Counted from the first letter of the stretch, positions 35,696 to 46,220 are shown. The stretch: 64,000 bases of DNA from Clostridiales bacterium (GCA_012523405.1 JAAYIN010000047.1:32377-96376), one strand, 5' to 3'. Translations and numbers: made by a program. The notes: generated from the sequence alone by a model not told the origin.

Positions 35696-37965
35696 CAGCT
35701 AAGCAGCTCCTTTAAAATGATGCTAGCGTTGTGTTTGCCATAGTCGCCGATCTCGCCGACCGGTCCTGTGCAGCTGGGGCAGCCATTCTCGCACCCACAG
35801 CTATTGAGAATCTGCAGCGCATGCTCAAGGAGCAAGCTTTGCATCTGAAATGCCTTCTCGCTCAGACCTATGCCGCCTGGAAATGCGTCATATAGGAAAA
35901 TCGTTGGCATGTCTGTGATCGGTGCTTTGACTTGATAAACAACGCTGATATCCCTCGGTGAACACATGAGATAGAGCGGCGCGACAATGGAAAGTAAGTT
36001 AGTCACAGCGAGGAGGGCACCTTGGAGGTCGTCGTTTGAATAGCGAGTGGAGAGGGATGCAGGGATGATCCACCACATGCCCACCGTATGAAGATCGGTC
36101 TGCGGCAGCATGACCTCGCCATAACCGAGGTTTTCATGAGTGTCCAGCTTGATCTTCTTAAACATCTTCACGATGCTGGATACGCGAAGCTCGCCAAGAG
36201 TTAACCCAACGCCGTTTGGAAGCGTTTTTTCTTCCAGCTCATCAAGAATATGGAGGCTGACATTCAGGTCTGCATCAGTATAGTAGTCGACATCCACTGC
36301 GCGAATATAGGCCTTGCATGCGTCATAGTCGAGCTTCTCGACTTGATATTGCTTTGCTTCGTGCATATAGATGGCATTTTCATGGAGCAGCATCGGCACG
36401 GTGAAACGATCCATTTCGCCAATCACGCGATGATGTGCGGGATTGGTAATGTCGATAATCACATAGTTTTCGGTCTTTGCGCTGCGCAGGCTGATTTCGC
36501 CTGACGGCAGCTCTTCTTCCATCCAATAGTACTTGTTTTCCAGATGCCTCAGAATGCGGTTTTCTGTGAGGTATTCAAGGAATACGCCCGTATCAGGCAC
36601 GTTTCCGAAGCTCTCCCCTTCCTCAAAAGGAAGCTCGTAAGCGGAACATTTGATATGGGAGAGGAGCACGTAGAGGTTGTTTGGCTGGATGAGTGCATGC
36701 TCGGGTGAAGCTTGGAAGAAGTACTCCGGGTTCTCGATGATATATTGATCGATGGCTGAGGACGAGGCCACCATGATGGTAAGGGCGGTGTCCTTGCGCC
36801 GTCCAGCACGTCCTGCTTGCTGCCATGTGCTGGCGATGGTTCCTGGATAGCCGCATAGGACGCAGGCGGACAATGAGCCGATATCAATGCCTAGCTCAAG
36901 CGCGTTGGTGGAGATCACCATGTCAATATTGCCAGCGCGAAGTCCATGCTCAATTTCTCTGCGTTGGTTTGGCAGATAGCCGCCGCGGTAACCGCGTACG
37001 CGTCCTGAAAAACCAAAAGGATCACGCACGCATTCCTTCATGTATTTCGTGAGAACCTCGACTTGTAGACGGCTCTTGGCAAAGACGATGGTTGGGATCG
37101 CATTTTTGAGCATCTGCTCAGCGATATTTCTTGTTTCGTTGACAACGCCGCGGCGAATTGCAAGCTGGCGATTGACGACAGGCGGATTATAAAATACGAA
37201 ATGCCTTTTGCCCATTGGTGCGCCGTTTTCTGTGATGGCGGTGATTTCGCGTCCTGTGAGGAGCTCAGCAAGCTCAACGGGATTCGCGATGGTTGCAGAG
37301 CAGAGGATGAAGCGTGGGCGGCTTCCATAGAATTCGCACAGCCTTAGCAAGCGGCGCAGTACATTCGCTAAATGACTGCCAAAAACGCCGCGATATGTAT
37401 GAATTTCGTCAATGACAATGTATTCTAGGTTTTCAAACAGCTTCACCCAACGCGTGTGATGGGGGAGGATATTGGAGTGAAGCATATCGGGGTTGGTTAC
37501 CACAATATGCCCTGCTTGGCGAATCGCTTTTCGCGCAGCGCCTTGGGTATCGCCGTCATAGGTAAATGCCTTAATATCCACATCAAGCGCTTGGATCATT
37601 TCGTATAGACTGCTGACTTGGTCGGAGGACAGCGCCTTGGTTGGGAAGAGATAAAGTGCACGTGCATCGTTATTTTGAAGAATGGAGGAGACCACGGGCA
37701 GGTTATAGCAAAGGGTTTTACCGCTTGCGGTTGGGGTGATGACGGCAAAATCCTTCTTAGCAGATGCTAGGCGGAAGCTCTCTGCTTGATGCACATACAG
37801 GCGATGAATCCCCCGCTTGCGCAGCACTTGTTTGATACGTTCATCCATTTCCTCAGGCAAATCGGCATAGATGCCTTCGGTTTCAGGCAGCGTCTCCCAA
37901 TTGGTGACGTTTTGCATGAAGGAAGGATCACTTTTGAGCTGGGTTACGAGTTGATCGAGATTCAT
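35695..37965 (-). CDS. mrfA: DEAD/DEAH-type DNA helicase MrfA (YprA) with Zn-binding C-terminus
   Basis: Superfamily 2 helicase of 756 residues. Helicase motifs: TPTASGKT (Walker A, about 82), DEIH (about 186), SATIANP (motif III), TNALELGIDIG and QQAGRAGRR (motifs V and VI). The C-terminal DUF1998-type domain ends with CGCENGCPSC, a four-cysteine metal site. The start is ATG at 37965 (GAGG 8 nt upstream); the extra 20 codons of the longer frame are unsupported. It heads an operon with mrfB and a TPR gene, as in the known mitomycin repair pair. Confidence 0.92.
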   Translation of the reverse strand: MNLDQLVTQLKSDPSFMQNVTNWETLPETEGIYADLPEEMDERIKQVLRKRGIHRLYVHQAESFRLASAKKDFAVITPTASGKTLCYNLPVVSSILQNNDARALYLFPTKALSSDQVSSLYEMIQALDVDIKAFTYDGDTQGAARKAIRQAGHIVVTNPDMLHSNILPHHTRWVKLFENLEYIVIDEIHTYRGVFGSHLANVLRRLLRLCEFYGSRPRFILCSATIANPVELAELLTGREITAITENGAPMGKRHFVFYNPPVVNRQLAIRRGVVNETRNIAEQMLKNAIPTIVFAKSRLQVEVLTKYMKECVRDPFGFSGRVRGYRGGYLPNQRREIEHGLRAGNIDMVISTNALELGIDIGSLSACVLCGYPGTIASTWQQAGRAGRRKDTALTIMVASSSAIDQYIIENPEYFFQASPEHALIQPNNLYVLLSHIKCSAYELPFEEGESFGNVPDTGVFLEYLTENRILRHLENKYYWMEEELPSGEISLRSAKTENYVIIDITNPAHHRVIGEMDRFTVPMLLHENAIYMHEAKQYQVEKLDYDACKAYIRAVDVDYYTDADLNVSLHILDELEEKTLPNGVGLTLGELRVSSIVKMFKKIKLDTHENLGYGEVMLPQTDLHTVGMWWIIPASLSTRYSNDDLQGALLAVTNLLSIVAPLYLMCSPRDISVVYQVKAPITDMPTIFLYDAFPGGIGLSEKAFQMQSLLLEHALQILNSCGCENGCPSCTGPVGEIGDYGKHNASIILKELLS

Positions 37966-38109
37966 ATCGTTAGCCTCGCTTTGTCGAGTATTTGTGGCTA
38001 CTTTGTGTGCTTGTCCCATGCACATAAACAGAACATCTGTGCGGTATTTATATTATATCAGCTAGTGCATCACTGAGCAAGGGTAAGATGATAATATGGG
38101 GAATTTTAT

Positions 38110-38144
38110 CAAAAATGCACACAGCGGTATTTGCAGTGTGCATT
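38110..38144 (-). terminator. Terminator of the apbE-like gene
   Basis: Perfect 9-bp stem (38114-38122 with 38136-38144) and 13-nt loop, then TTTTT on the minus strand. Confidence 0.8.
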
Positions 38145-38161
38145 GAGTCGCGGTTATTTGA

Positions 38162-39187
38162 TTATTCAGGCTTGATCAATGTTTCAAAGCCCTCTGTCAT
38201 GAGGGTTGTGCCATCCATGAGCGTCCACATGGCTTCGGCATCGTCGATGCTTTCAATCAATGTCCTGCTTTCTTCATAGGGGAGAAGAAAGGCGATTGTT
38301 GACAGGAAATCGGACAGCCCCGAATCGGGGTGAACGATGGTGACGGCGTGCATATAATCAGCGGGATATAGGGTATCGGGATCGATGAGGTGATGATATC
38401 GCTTTTCGTTCACTTCATAGTATCTTTGGTAATCGCCGCTGGTCACTACTGCTTTGCTTGTGATGAGCAGCTTTTCCTTGGTGGTCACCGCATCTAAATC
38501 CTCGACTGCGATTGTCCATGAATCTCTGCCATCAAGCGGTGCATCGCCGCATACCACATTGCCGCCCGCATTGATGAGAAACGAGCAGAGTCCTTCGCGC
38601 CTTAGTTCCTGTGCAACGAGTTCAGCAGCGTAGCCCTTAGCAACAGCGCCAAGATCGAGCTTGATGAGTGGGTCTTCAAAGTAAATCGTTTGTGCCTCTT
38701 GGTCAATGATCACTTGATCAAAGTTCATATGTTTTGCTGCCTCATCAAGGGCTTCTTGACTTGGCAGGGAACTGCCTTCTTCACGTGCATCATGCCACAG
38801 CGTAAGCACGCTGCCCATTGCGGGGTTGAGCTTTTCGCCGTACTGTACGCGCCATTCCTTGATGAGCAGCAGCAAGTCGATAAGCTCGCTCTCTGCCGCA
38901 ACTGGCGCATTGCCTGCGTTTTTGTTGACATAATATAGGTTGTTAACACCTTCATAGGGGTAGTATAGATCGTAAATTCTATGATAGCGTTGCATCTGAG
39001 ATTCAGTAATCTCGGCATAAATGTCAAATTCTTCTTGGTCATGAGTATACCCAGTGAGGGTGACGATTGTGTCAAATGTATTGAAAAAGTAATGTCTAAA
39101 TTTGGAATAGGTCACTGCTTCTTCCGCTGCGGTTACGGATGATAATAGCATAACGATTGCTAAAGCAATCAAAAGTATACGTTTCAC
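38162..39187 (-). CDS. apbE: FAD:protein FMN transferase (flavin transferase)
   Basis: Exported enzyme that moves FMN from FAD to a Thr in extracytosolic FMN_bind domains. 341 residues from GTG at 39187 (AGGTGA 5 nt upstream; a GTG three codons earlier is possible). The signal peptide ends near SVTAA with no lipobox. Family motifs: LDLGAVAKGYAAE, INAGGNVVCG, SGDYQRYYEV, and DSGLSDFLST. One deviation is DPDTLYP where the family usually has DPxTGxP. The next two genes upstream encode likely substrates, so the cluster looks self-contained. Confidence 0.92.
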   Translation of the reverse strand: MKRILLIALAIVMLLSSVTAAEEAVTYSKFRHYFFNTFDTIVTLTGYTHDQEEFDIYAEITESQMQRYHRIYDLYYPYEGVNNLYYVNKNAGNAPVAAESELIDLLLLIKEWRVQYGEKLNPAMGSVLTLWHDAREEGSSLPSQEALDEAAKHMNFDQVIIDQEAQTIYFEDPLIKLDLGAVAKGYAAELVAQELRREGLCSFLINAGGNVVCGDAPLDGRDSWTIAVEDLDAVTTKEKLLITSKAVVTSGDYQRYYEVNEKRYHHLIDPDTLYPADYMHAVTIVHPDSGLSDFLSTIAFLLPYEESRTLIESIDDAEAMWTLMDGTTLMTEGFETLIKPE

Positions 39188-39214
39188 AAGGATCACCTGC
39201 GTTTCATATAAAAA

Positions 39215-39248
39215 TAGAAAAGGGGCTGCCCCACTGGGACAGTCCCCA
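39215..39248 (-). terminator. Terminator after the small FMN_bind-like gene
   Basis: GC-rich stem (39223-39229 with 39241-39248, one bulge), then TTTTC and more T on the minus strand. It lies before apbE, so apbE is either read through at reduced level or has its own promoter. Confidence 0.7.
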
Positions 39249-39262
39249 TTTTTACAAGAAGA

Positions 39263-39763
39263 TTATTTTGCGCTTGCAGCAGCTTCGCTTAGTGCTCCGA
39301 AGATATCATCAACAGTGATGGTGCAGCCAGCCTGAGCGTCAGCGTCAGTTGCGAAGTTTGCAACAACTTCTTCAACGGTCTTGCCAATGCACCAGTCTTG
39401 TAGAGCAACGATCTGCTCGTTAAGTTCTTTGCCAATGGGGCTTGCAGCTCTCATAGCATAGTCGTCGCCTTTTTCCATCTTGGAACGGCCATCAGCTTCT
39501 GCCATGTCAGCAACTTCGCCAGCGACGGTTACAGCGATTTTGGGGGACTGTTGAACGTCGATTAGGATGGTAGCGATTTTGCCATCAGCATCGAGAGTTA
39601 CAGCAACAACAGAAGTGTTAACTTGGATGGAGCCATCCTTCTCGGTGGTAGCGGAAGATGCGGAGATAGAGCTAATCATGCCTAGACCCATGGTATCAGC
39701 CATAGCTGAGGTCAATCCGAGGCAAAGGGTAAGAACCAAGATGATCGATACGATTTTCTTCAT
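39263..39763 (-). CDS. Small secreted FMN_bind-like protein
   Basis: Secreted protein of 166 residues with a signal peptide ending SAMA. It has a repeated short alpha/beta pattern (VTLDADGKIATILIDVQ). Near the C-terminus is DAQAGCTITVDDI, which lines up with the IAGATITTDAV flavinylation motif of the neighbouring five-site protein but with Cys in place of the second Ala. The Thr that would carry FMN is kept. I read it as a divergent FMN_bind domain and possible ApbE substrate. Whether it is really flavinylated is inference. AGG-rich ribosome site upstream; own consensus promoter. Confidence 0.75.
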   Translation of the reverse strand: MKKIVSIILVLTLCLGLTSAMADTMGLGMISSISASSATTEKDGSIQVNTSVVAVTLDADGKIATILIDVQQSPKIAVTVAGEVADMAEADGRSKMEKGDDYAMRAASPIGKELNEQIVALQDWCIGKTVEEVVANFATDADAQAGCTITVDDIFGALSEAAASAK

Positions 39764-39789
39764 TTGAGAAAACCTCCATACATTTAATA

Positions 39790-39841
39790 GTGGTTATACC
39801 ACACTTCAAACAATTATAATGCTTCGTGAAAGAAATGTCAA
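39790..39841 (-). promoter_or_regulatory. Consensus promoter with adjacent palindrome
   Basis: Minus-strand TTGACA (39836-39841), 17 nt, TATAAT (39813-39818): a perfect sigma-A promoter. Just downstream of the expected start point lies GTGGTtatACCAC (39790-39802), a likely repressor site. The strength of this promoter suggests an abundant product. Confidence 0.8.
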
Positions 39842-39890
39842 AGCTTTTACGTGCGTTTGTTTATATACATTGCGAATTGATCCAAATGAT

Positions 39891-39941
39891 AAAAAAAGAA
39901 ACTGGCACAAACCCATACGCAACAAGGGATGTACCAGTTTC
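39891..39941 (-). terminator. Terminator of the five-flavin gene
   Basis: Stem 39898-39905 with 39934-39941, extended by inner GGG/CCC pairing, then a run of seven T on the minus strand. Confidence 0.8.
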
Positions 39942-39979
39942 AATGAAATTCGTGGTAATTGATGGTTTGTGAATAATGA

Positions 39980-41854
39980 TTACTTTACAGCTTCATAAAT
40001 CTTATCCATGGAAGCCACAAGCGCCTTGGTTGTGATGGTGGCACCAGAGTATGCATCAATATCTTCCAAAGCGATGGGCAATGTCTTGCCAACGAACTGC
40101 GATTGGAAGTCGGGCTTGAGAACCTTGTCGCCCAAGTATTCAGTTTCGTCGAAGCGATTGTCGCCGATTTCGATCTCGCTGATAGTGAGACCATCCAGCA
40201 CGAGCTTTACAGCGACAGGGCTCTGGAAGCCCTTGGAAGCAGCGCGCCATGCGCCGTCATCGCCAAGAGCCGCAGCGTCGGGATCAACGGTTGCTTCAGG
40301 CTCAGCTACCTCAGCATCTGGGTTAGCAGCCATATAAATCATATCAACAGCGGAAAGCACTGCATCGGTTGTGATGGTTGCGCCTGCAATGCCATCAATG
40401 TCGCTTGATGCAACAGGAAGGGCTTTGCCAACAAACTGGCTTTGGAAATCAGCTTCAAGAGCTTTTTCGCCAAAATACTCAGTCTCTGCAAAACGATTGT
40501 CGCCGACTTCAAAGGATGTGATGGTGTAGTTGTCGTCCATTTCCAGCTTGACGGCTACAGGACCAGCGAAGCCCTTGGAAGCAGCGCGCCATGCGCCGTC
40601 ATCGCCAAGAGTCGCAGAGTCGTCAACTTCTTCGGTAGCCAAAGTTGCGACAGCAATGGGCTGAGGCTCATCCTCTTCATCATCGCTTGCATATTTGTAG
40701 ATCGCGTCGATTGATTCAAGGACAGCATCGGTAGTGATGGTTGCGCCTGCAATGCCATCAATATCATCAACGGTTACAGGTAAAATTTTGCCAATGAATT
40801 GATCCTGGAAATCAGCTTCAAGGGCTTTTTCGCCAAAGTACTCAGTCTCGGCAAAACGGTTATCACCGATGACGATGGACTGAATGGTCAGTGCGTCATC
40901 AAGCTCAAGCTTCACAGCTACAGGACCAGCAAAGCCATCAGCTGCTGCGCGCCATGCGCCGTCTTCGTAGAATTCAGCCTTGGTGCCTTCTTCCACAGGT
41001 GCCTCTGCGCCGGTCAACTGACCGAATGCAAGGTTCACAGCATTCACAACAGCCTTGGAAGTAACGGTTGCGCCAGCGATGGCGTCGATATCGCTAAGTT
41101 CCAGAGGAGGAGTCATGCCAATGAACTGACCATAGAAGCTTTCGTCAAGCGCAGCTAGACCATAGCCAGCAGTTTCATTGAAGTAATCATCGCCAATGAC
41201 GATATCGCTGATGGCATTGCTGTCGTCAAGCTCAATGGACACAGCGACAGGACCTGCAAAGCCCTGTGAGCTTGCGGTGTTGGGCGATCCGCCGCCGGCT
41301 AGATCGGCAATATACTTGCCTGCAAGGTTGATGCCGCCATTGACAGCCGCAGATGTACGCGTTGCGCCTGCAATCGAGTCAATGGTGTTGTCAGCCTGAG
41401 GTGCGCCGGGTTTAATCAGCGTCAAAGGAGCATGCTTGCCAATGTATTGGTCAGTAAATGCGGGTTCTTTGGCTAGTGCGCCAAGCCCCGGTGTTTCGGA
41501 GAAGTTTTCTCCGCCGACGTTCACGCCGATAATATTTGACTCCATGTCAAGACCAAGTGTTACAACAACATCACCGGCATAGCCGTTAACGGTTGTTTGG
41601 ATGACATAACCAACGTTGTTGCCATCGGCATCAAGACCCATAAAGCAGCTATCCATTCCGCTGCTTTCACTAAGCTCGACAGCCTCAAAGGTGGCGGCGG
41701 TTGATAACATTTCCACGCGGGTTTGCTTCTCGGCCAAGACTTTGTTTTCCGCGATTGGACCAACGGTTAATTGGTTAGTAATGGCGAGCGCAAGGGCAGC
41801 AACTAAGCAAATTACTACCAAAATACCTAAATCACGCAGGGACTTCTTGTTCAT
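39980..41854 (-). CDS. Membrane-anchored protein with five tandem FMN_bind domains
   Basis: Exported flavoprotein of 624 residues. The N-terminus (hydrophobic 9-27, then NQLTVGPIAENKVLAEKQT) resembles RnfG/NqrC, a single anchor with the body outside. Five FMN_bind units follow, each ending in the ApbE target pattern Dx(I/Y)(A/S)GAT: modified Thr expected at 165, 263, 372, 493 and 606. Unit 1 (about 83-180) is of RnfG length; units 2-5 (about 195-275, 304-385, 426-505, 543-620) are shorter and alike, joined by acidic, Ala/Pro-rich linkers. AGGAGG precedes the ATG. Likely an extracytosolic electron carrier. Partner oxidoreductases are not in this window. Confidence 0.9.
   Translation of the reverse strand: MNKKSLRDLGILVVICLVAALALAITNQLTVGPIAENKVLAEKQTRVEMLSTAATFEAVELSESSGMDSCFMGLDADGNNVGYVIQTTVNGYAGDVVVTLGLDMESNIIGVNVGGENFSETPGLGALAKEPAFTDQYIGKHAPLTLIKPGAPQADNTIDSIAGATRTSAAVNGGINLAGKYIADLAGGGSPNTASSQGFAGPVAVSIELDDSNAISDIVIGDDYFNETAGYGLAALDESFYGQFIGMTPPLELSDIDAIAGATVTSKAVVNAVNLAFGQLTGAEAPVEEGTKAEFYEDGAWRAAADGFAGPVAVKLELDDALTIQSIVIGDNRFAETEYFGEKALEADFQDQFIGKILPVTVDDIDGIAGATITTDAVLESIDAIYKYASDDEEDEPQPIAVATLATEEVDDSATLGDDGAWRAASKGFAGPVAVKLEMDDNYTITSFEVGDNRFAETEYFGEKALEADFQSQFVGKALPVASSDIDGIAGATITTDAVLSAVDMIYMAANPDAEVAEPEATVDPDAAALGDDGAWRAASKGFQSPVAVKLVLDGLTISEIEIGDNRFDETEYLGDKVLKPDFQSQFVGKTLPIALEDIDAYSGATITTKALVASMDKIYEAVK
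40226..40611. repeat. Direct DNA repeat inside the FMN_bind array
   Basis: A 44-nt stretch at 40226-40269 recurs without change at 40568-40611 (period 342 nt, 114 codons). It encodes the linker-to-domain junction LGDDGAWRAASKGF of units 4 and 5. A second imperfect repeat joins units 3 and 4 at a period of 363 nt. Such identity points to recent in-frame duplication of units. Confidence 0.85.
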
Positions 41855-42170
41855 GGTGAAAATCCTCCTATTTTGTGCTCGTTGGTGAGACGAATTTTTA
41901 TACCTTTAACGCTTATAGAAGCGTTGTTTACGTTAGTAAGTGCTGGTGACCATTGAAGCTATGCGATATAGCAATCAATAAAAAATCATGTTGAATCAGC
42001 AGGCTATCCCACTATATAGCAAACAGCCCCCTTTATAAACTTTGTTCAAACCATTATATACTACAAATGTGTGAATACGCAATAGGAAAAGCCCTATTCA
42101 TCGCCTTATTTGAATCAAAAAGGCTGCAAGTCATATTGACCGCAGCCTTTCAAAGAAAAGAATGCTTGCA
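41855..42170. other. 316-base intergenic region upstream of the five-flavin gene
   Basis: No gene seen. It holds the ribosome site of the flavin gene and, at 41908-41925, the inverted repeat AACGCTT/AAGCGTT with a 4-nt spacer, which could be an operator or mRNA hairpin. The remainder is AT-rich with several TATA-like hexamers but no promoter I can place with confidence. The nagB terminator occupies the distal end. Confidence 0.6.
42117..42150 (-). terminator. nagB terminator
   Basis: Perfect 9-bp stem (42119-42127 with 42142-42150), 14-nt loop, TTTTT on the minus strand. Confidence 0.85.
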
Positions 42171-42896
42171 TTACAGAAGTCCAGCTGCTGCTTTGTCCAG
42201 TAAAATAATAACATCTGAGTGTGTGCGCAGAATGCTCGCTTGTACTTGCGGATTGATATCCTCGCGAAGTGCTTTGCGAATGGCATCTGCCTTATCCTCG
42301 CCCGTTGCCAGCAGCAATACTTGACGAGCGTTCATGATGCTGCCAATGCCAAGGCTGATCGCCTGACGGGGAACATCACTTTCATTGTCAAAAAAGCGGC
42401 GGTTGGCTTCGATGGTGCTTTGGGTGAGGTTGACAATATGGCAGCCATATACGAATGTATCAGCGGGCTCGTTAAAGCCGATGTGACCATTGCGTCCAAT
42501 GCCTAGGATTTGAACATCAATGCCGCCTGCGCGGTTGATGGCATGGTCATAGCGAGCGGATTCTTCCTGCTGATTCGCGGCATTGCCATCAGGTACATGC
42601 GTGTTATCGGGATTGATGTTGATGTGATTGAAAAGTTGTTCCTTCATGAAGCTATGATAGCTGCATTCGTGGGTTACAGGAAGATTGCAGTACTCGTCCA
42701 AGTTAAAGGACGTGACATTTGAAAAATCGACGATGCCGTTTTTACACAGGCTAATGAGCTCCTGATAGGTGGGGATGGGGGTAGATCCGGTTGCCAAACC
42801 AAGAACAGAATCGGGCTTGCGAATTACCTGAGCAGCAAGCAGCGTGGCGGCTGCTTTGCCGACTTGTTCTGCGTTGTCAAAAAGATGAATCTGCAT
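42171..42896 (-). CDS. nagB: Glucosamine-6-phosphate deaminase
   Basis: Cytosolic enzyme converting glucosamine 6-phosphate to fructose 6-phosphate and ammonia, the last step of amino-sugar catabolism. 241 residues, normal length for the Gram-positive form. Motifs: GLATGSTPIPTY for the phosphate, FNLDEY with the catalytic Asp, and LGIGRNGHIGFNEP containing the ring-opening His. GGGAGG precedes the ATG. It is a single-gene unit under a consensus promoter with an operator-like palindrome. Confidence 0.95.
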   Translation of the reverse strand: MQIHLFDNAEQVGKAAATLLAAQVIRKPDSVLGLATGSTPIPTYQELISLCKNGIVDFSNVTSFNLDEYCNLPVTHECSYHSFMKEQLFNHININPDNTHVPDGNAANQQEESARYDHAINRAGGIDVQILGIGRNGHIGFNEPADTFVYGCHIVNLTQSTIEANRRFFDNESDVPRQAISLGIGSIMNARQVLLLATGEDKADAIRKALREDINPQVQASILRTHSDVIILLDKAAAGLL

Positions 42897-42938
42897 GGGG
42901 AGCCTCCCTCTTATAAGTCAATACGTTTTGTTCCAATG

Positions 42939-42954
42939 TCGTTGCACACAACGA
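42939..42954 (-). promoter_or_regulatory. Operator-like inverted repeat in the nagB leader
   Basis: TCGTTG and CAACGA separated by 4 nt, located about 20-35 nt downstream of the predicted transcription start. It does not match the GntR-type NagR site I know, so the regulator is unknown. Confidence 0.5.
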
Positions 42955-42979
42955 TTTGTATGCAATACATCTTGGGTTA

Positions 42980-43008
42980 ATTATAGCACCCGTCACACTG
43001 CCTGTCAA
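42980..43008 (-). promoter_or_regulatory. Consensus nagB promoter
   Basis: Minus-strand TTGACA (43003-43008), 17 nt, TATAAT (42980-42985): perfect at both hexamers and spacing. Confidence 0.85.
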
Positions 43009-43041
43009 TATAACTTGTATCATGAGGTGCATTTGGACAAC

Positions 43042-43103
43042 AAAATACAACAAGCAGTGATGGCACATATGACTTAGCGTCATGAGGTGAACATTGCTTG
43101 TTG
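43042..43103 (-). terminator. Probable terminator of the tRNA/rRNA-modification operon
   Basis: Outer 9-bp stem (43048-43056 with 43095-43103) with a further inner stem TGAC/GTCA, followed on the minus strand by TATTTTG. The long loop makes it weaker than the others. Confidence 0.5.
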
Positions 43104-43113
43104 CTAGTTGAGA

Positions 43114-43506
43114 TTATTGGATCAGTTTCATTGCGACGAAGGTCTGGTCGGCGGGGCAGAATGTATAGCGCTCTAAATCCTTTGGGCGCACCCATTGAGC
43201 ATCCGCATGCACACGAAGCGCTAAGGGCGCTGCCGCAAGTGCTTTGGCGGCTACGAAAACCAGAAGAATCTGTTTTTGTCCGTCGCTGTGCTGGACTTGA
43301 GCAAGCTCACCGACAGGCGTGATGGGCAGATCCAGCTCCTCCATCAGCTCACGCTCTAGGCACTGAGCAAAGGACTCGCTTGCTTCACGCTTTCCTCCTG
43401 GGAATTCCCATAGGCCATCAAGTGAACCTATGCGCTGGCAAATGAGCACACGACCGTGCTCGTCTCGCACCACGCCTGCTGCGACCTCTATGGTTTTCAC
43501 TTGCAT
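43114..43506 (-). CDS. Nudix hydrolase, MutT-like
   Basis: Nucleoside triphosphate pyrophosphohydrolase of 130 residues. The Nudix box is complete: GGKREASESFAQCLERELMEEL (about 36-57), with the REL.EEL core that binds metal. The N-terminal strand AAGVVRDEHGRVLICQR and the C-terminal ADAQWVRPKDL fit the 8-oxo-dGTP or 5-methyl-dCTP group. Six nt separate it from tgt, so it is the last gene of that operon. Its exact nucleotide is not readable. Confidence 0.88.
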   Translation of the reverse strand: MQVKTIEVAAGVVRDEHGRVLICQRIGSLDGLWEFPGGKREASESFAQCLERELMEELDLPITPVGELAQVQHSDGQKQILLVFVAAKALAAAPLALRVHADAQWVRPKDLERYTFCPADQTFVAMKLIQ

Positions 43507-43512
43507 GACCTC

Positions 43513-45347
<1,835 letters not shown>

Positions 45348-45355
<8 letters not shown>

Positions 45356-46220
45356 TGGGAATCCACCGCGCGGTTGTGCCGCAGGGAAGTACCCCGCCTG
45401 ATGAAACCGTTAGTGCGAGTTCATCCGCTTCTACCTTGCCGCCGTAGCGATTGCACAGGCAGCGCTGAGCGATGTTGCGCAGCACACAGGCTGAAAAGCC
45501 TGTGGTATAGCCGTTGATCAAAAAGAACAGTGGGGTGTCGGACAGCACCTGTGCACACAGATCAACAAGCTCAAACAGCTCGTTTTCAAGCTTCCATACT
45601 TCACCATTGGGGCCGCGGCCATAGCTGGGCGGGTCCATGATGACAGCATCGTAGCGATTGCCGCGGCGAATCTCGCGCTTGACAAATGCCTTTGCATCTT
45701 CCACGAGGAAGCGAGTGCTGTCCTCAGGGAGACCTGTTAGGTCGCGGTTTTCCTTTGCCCACAGCACCATGCCCTTGGCTGCATCCACATGGGTTACATG
45801 TGCGCCGGCGGCGGCACATGCGAGCGTTGCGCCGCCTGTATAGGCAAAGAGATTGAGCACGCGTGGCGCACGGCTTGAAATGCCGGCGCGGCGAATGCGC
45901 TCCTGCATAAATGCCCAGTTGGCGGCCTGCTCAGGGAACAGGCCCGTGTGCTTAAAGCCTGTTGGCTTGACATAGAACTTCAAATCGCCAAGCGAAATAA
46001 CCCAGCGCTCAGGCAGCTTGTCCCGAAAGGTCCATTGTCCGCCGCCTGCGTCGGAACGGTCGTATGTCGCCTGTGCTTGCTTCCATAGTCTGGGCTCGGC
46101 TTTGGGCCAGATGACCTGTGGATCAGGTCTGCGCAGGATCACTTTACCCCAGCGCTCTAGTTTTTCTCCGTCACCGGTATCCAGTACTTCATAATCTTTC
46201 CATTGATCGCAAAGATACAT
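45348..46220 (-). CDS. Class I SAM-dependent rRNA methyltransferase (RlmI/RlmK-like)
   Basis: RNA methyltransferase of 290 residues. The SAM site is LNLFAYTGGATLACAAAG (about 123-140) and the catalytic motif is DAVIMDPPSYGRG (about 191-203), with the DPPS of rRNA methylases. The N-terminal part lacks a clear PUA domain. First gene of a four-gene operon (methyltransferase, pseudouridine synthase, tgt, Nudix). AAGGAG lies before the ATG. The base modified is not known. Confidence 0.85.
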
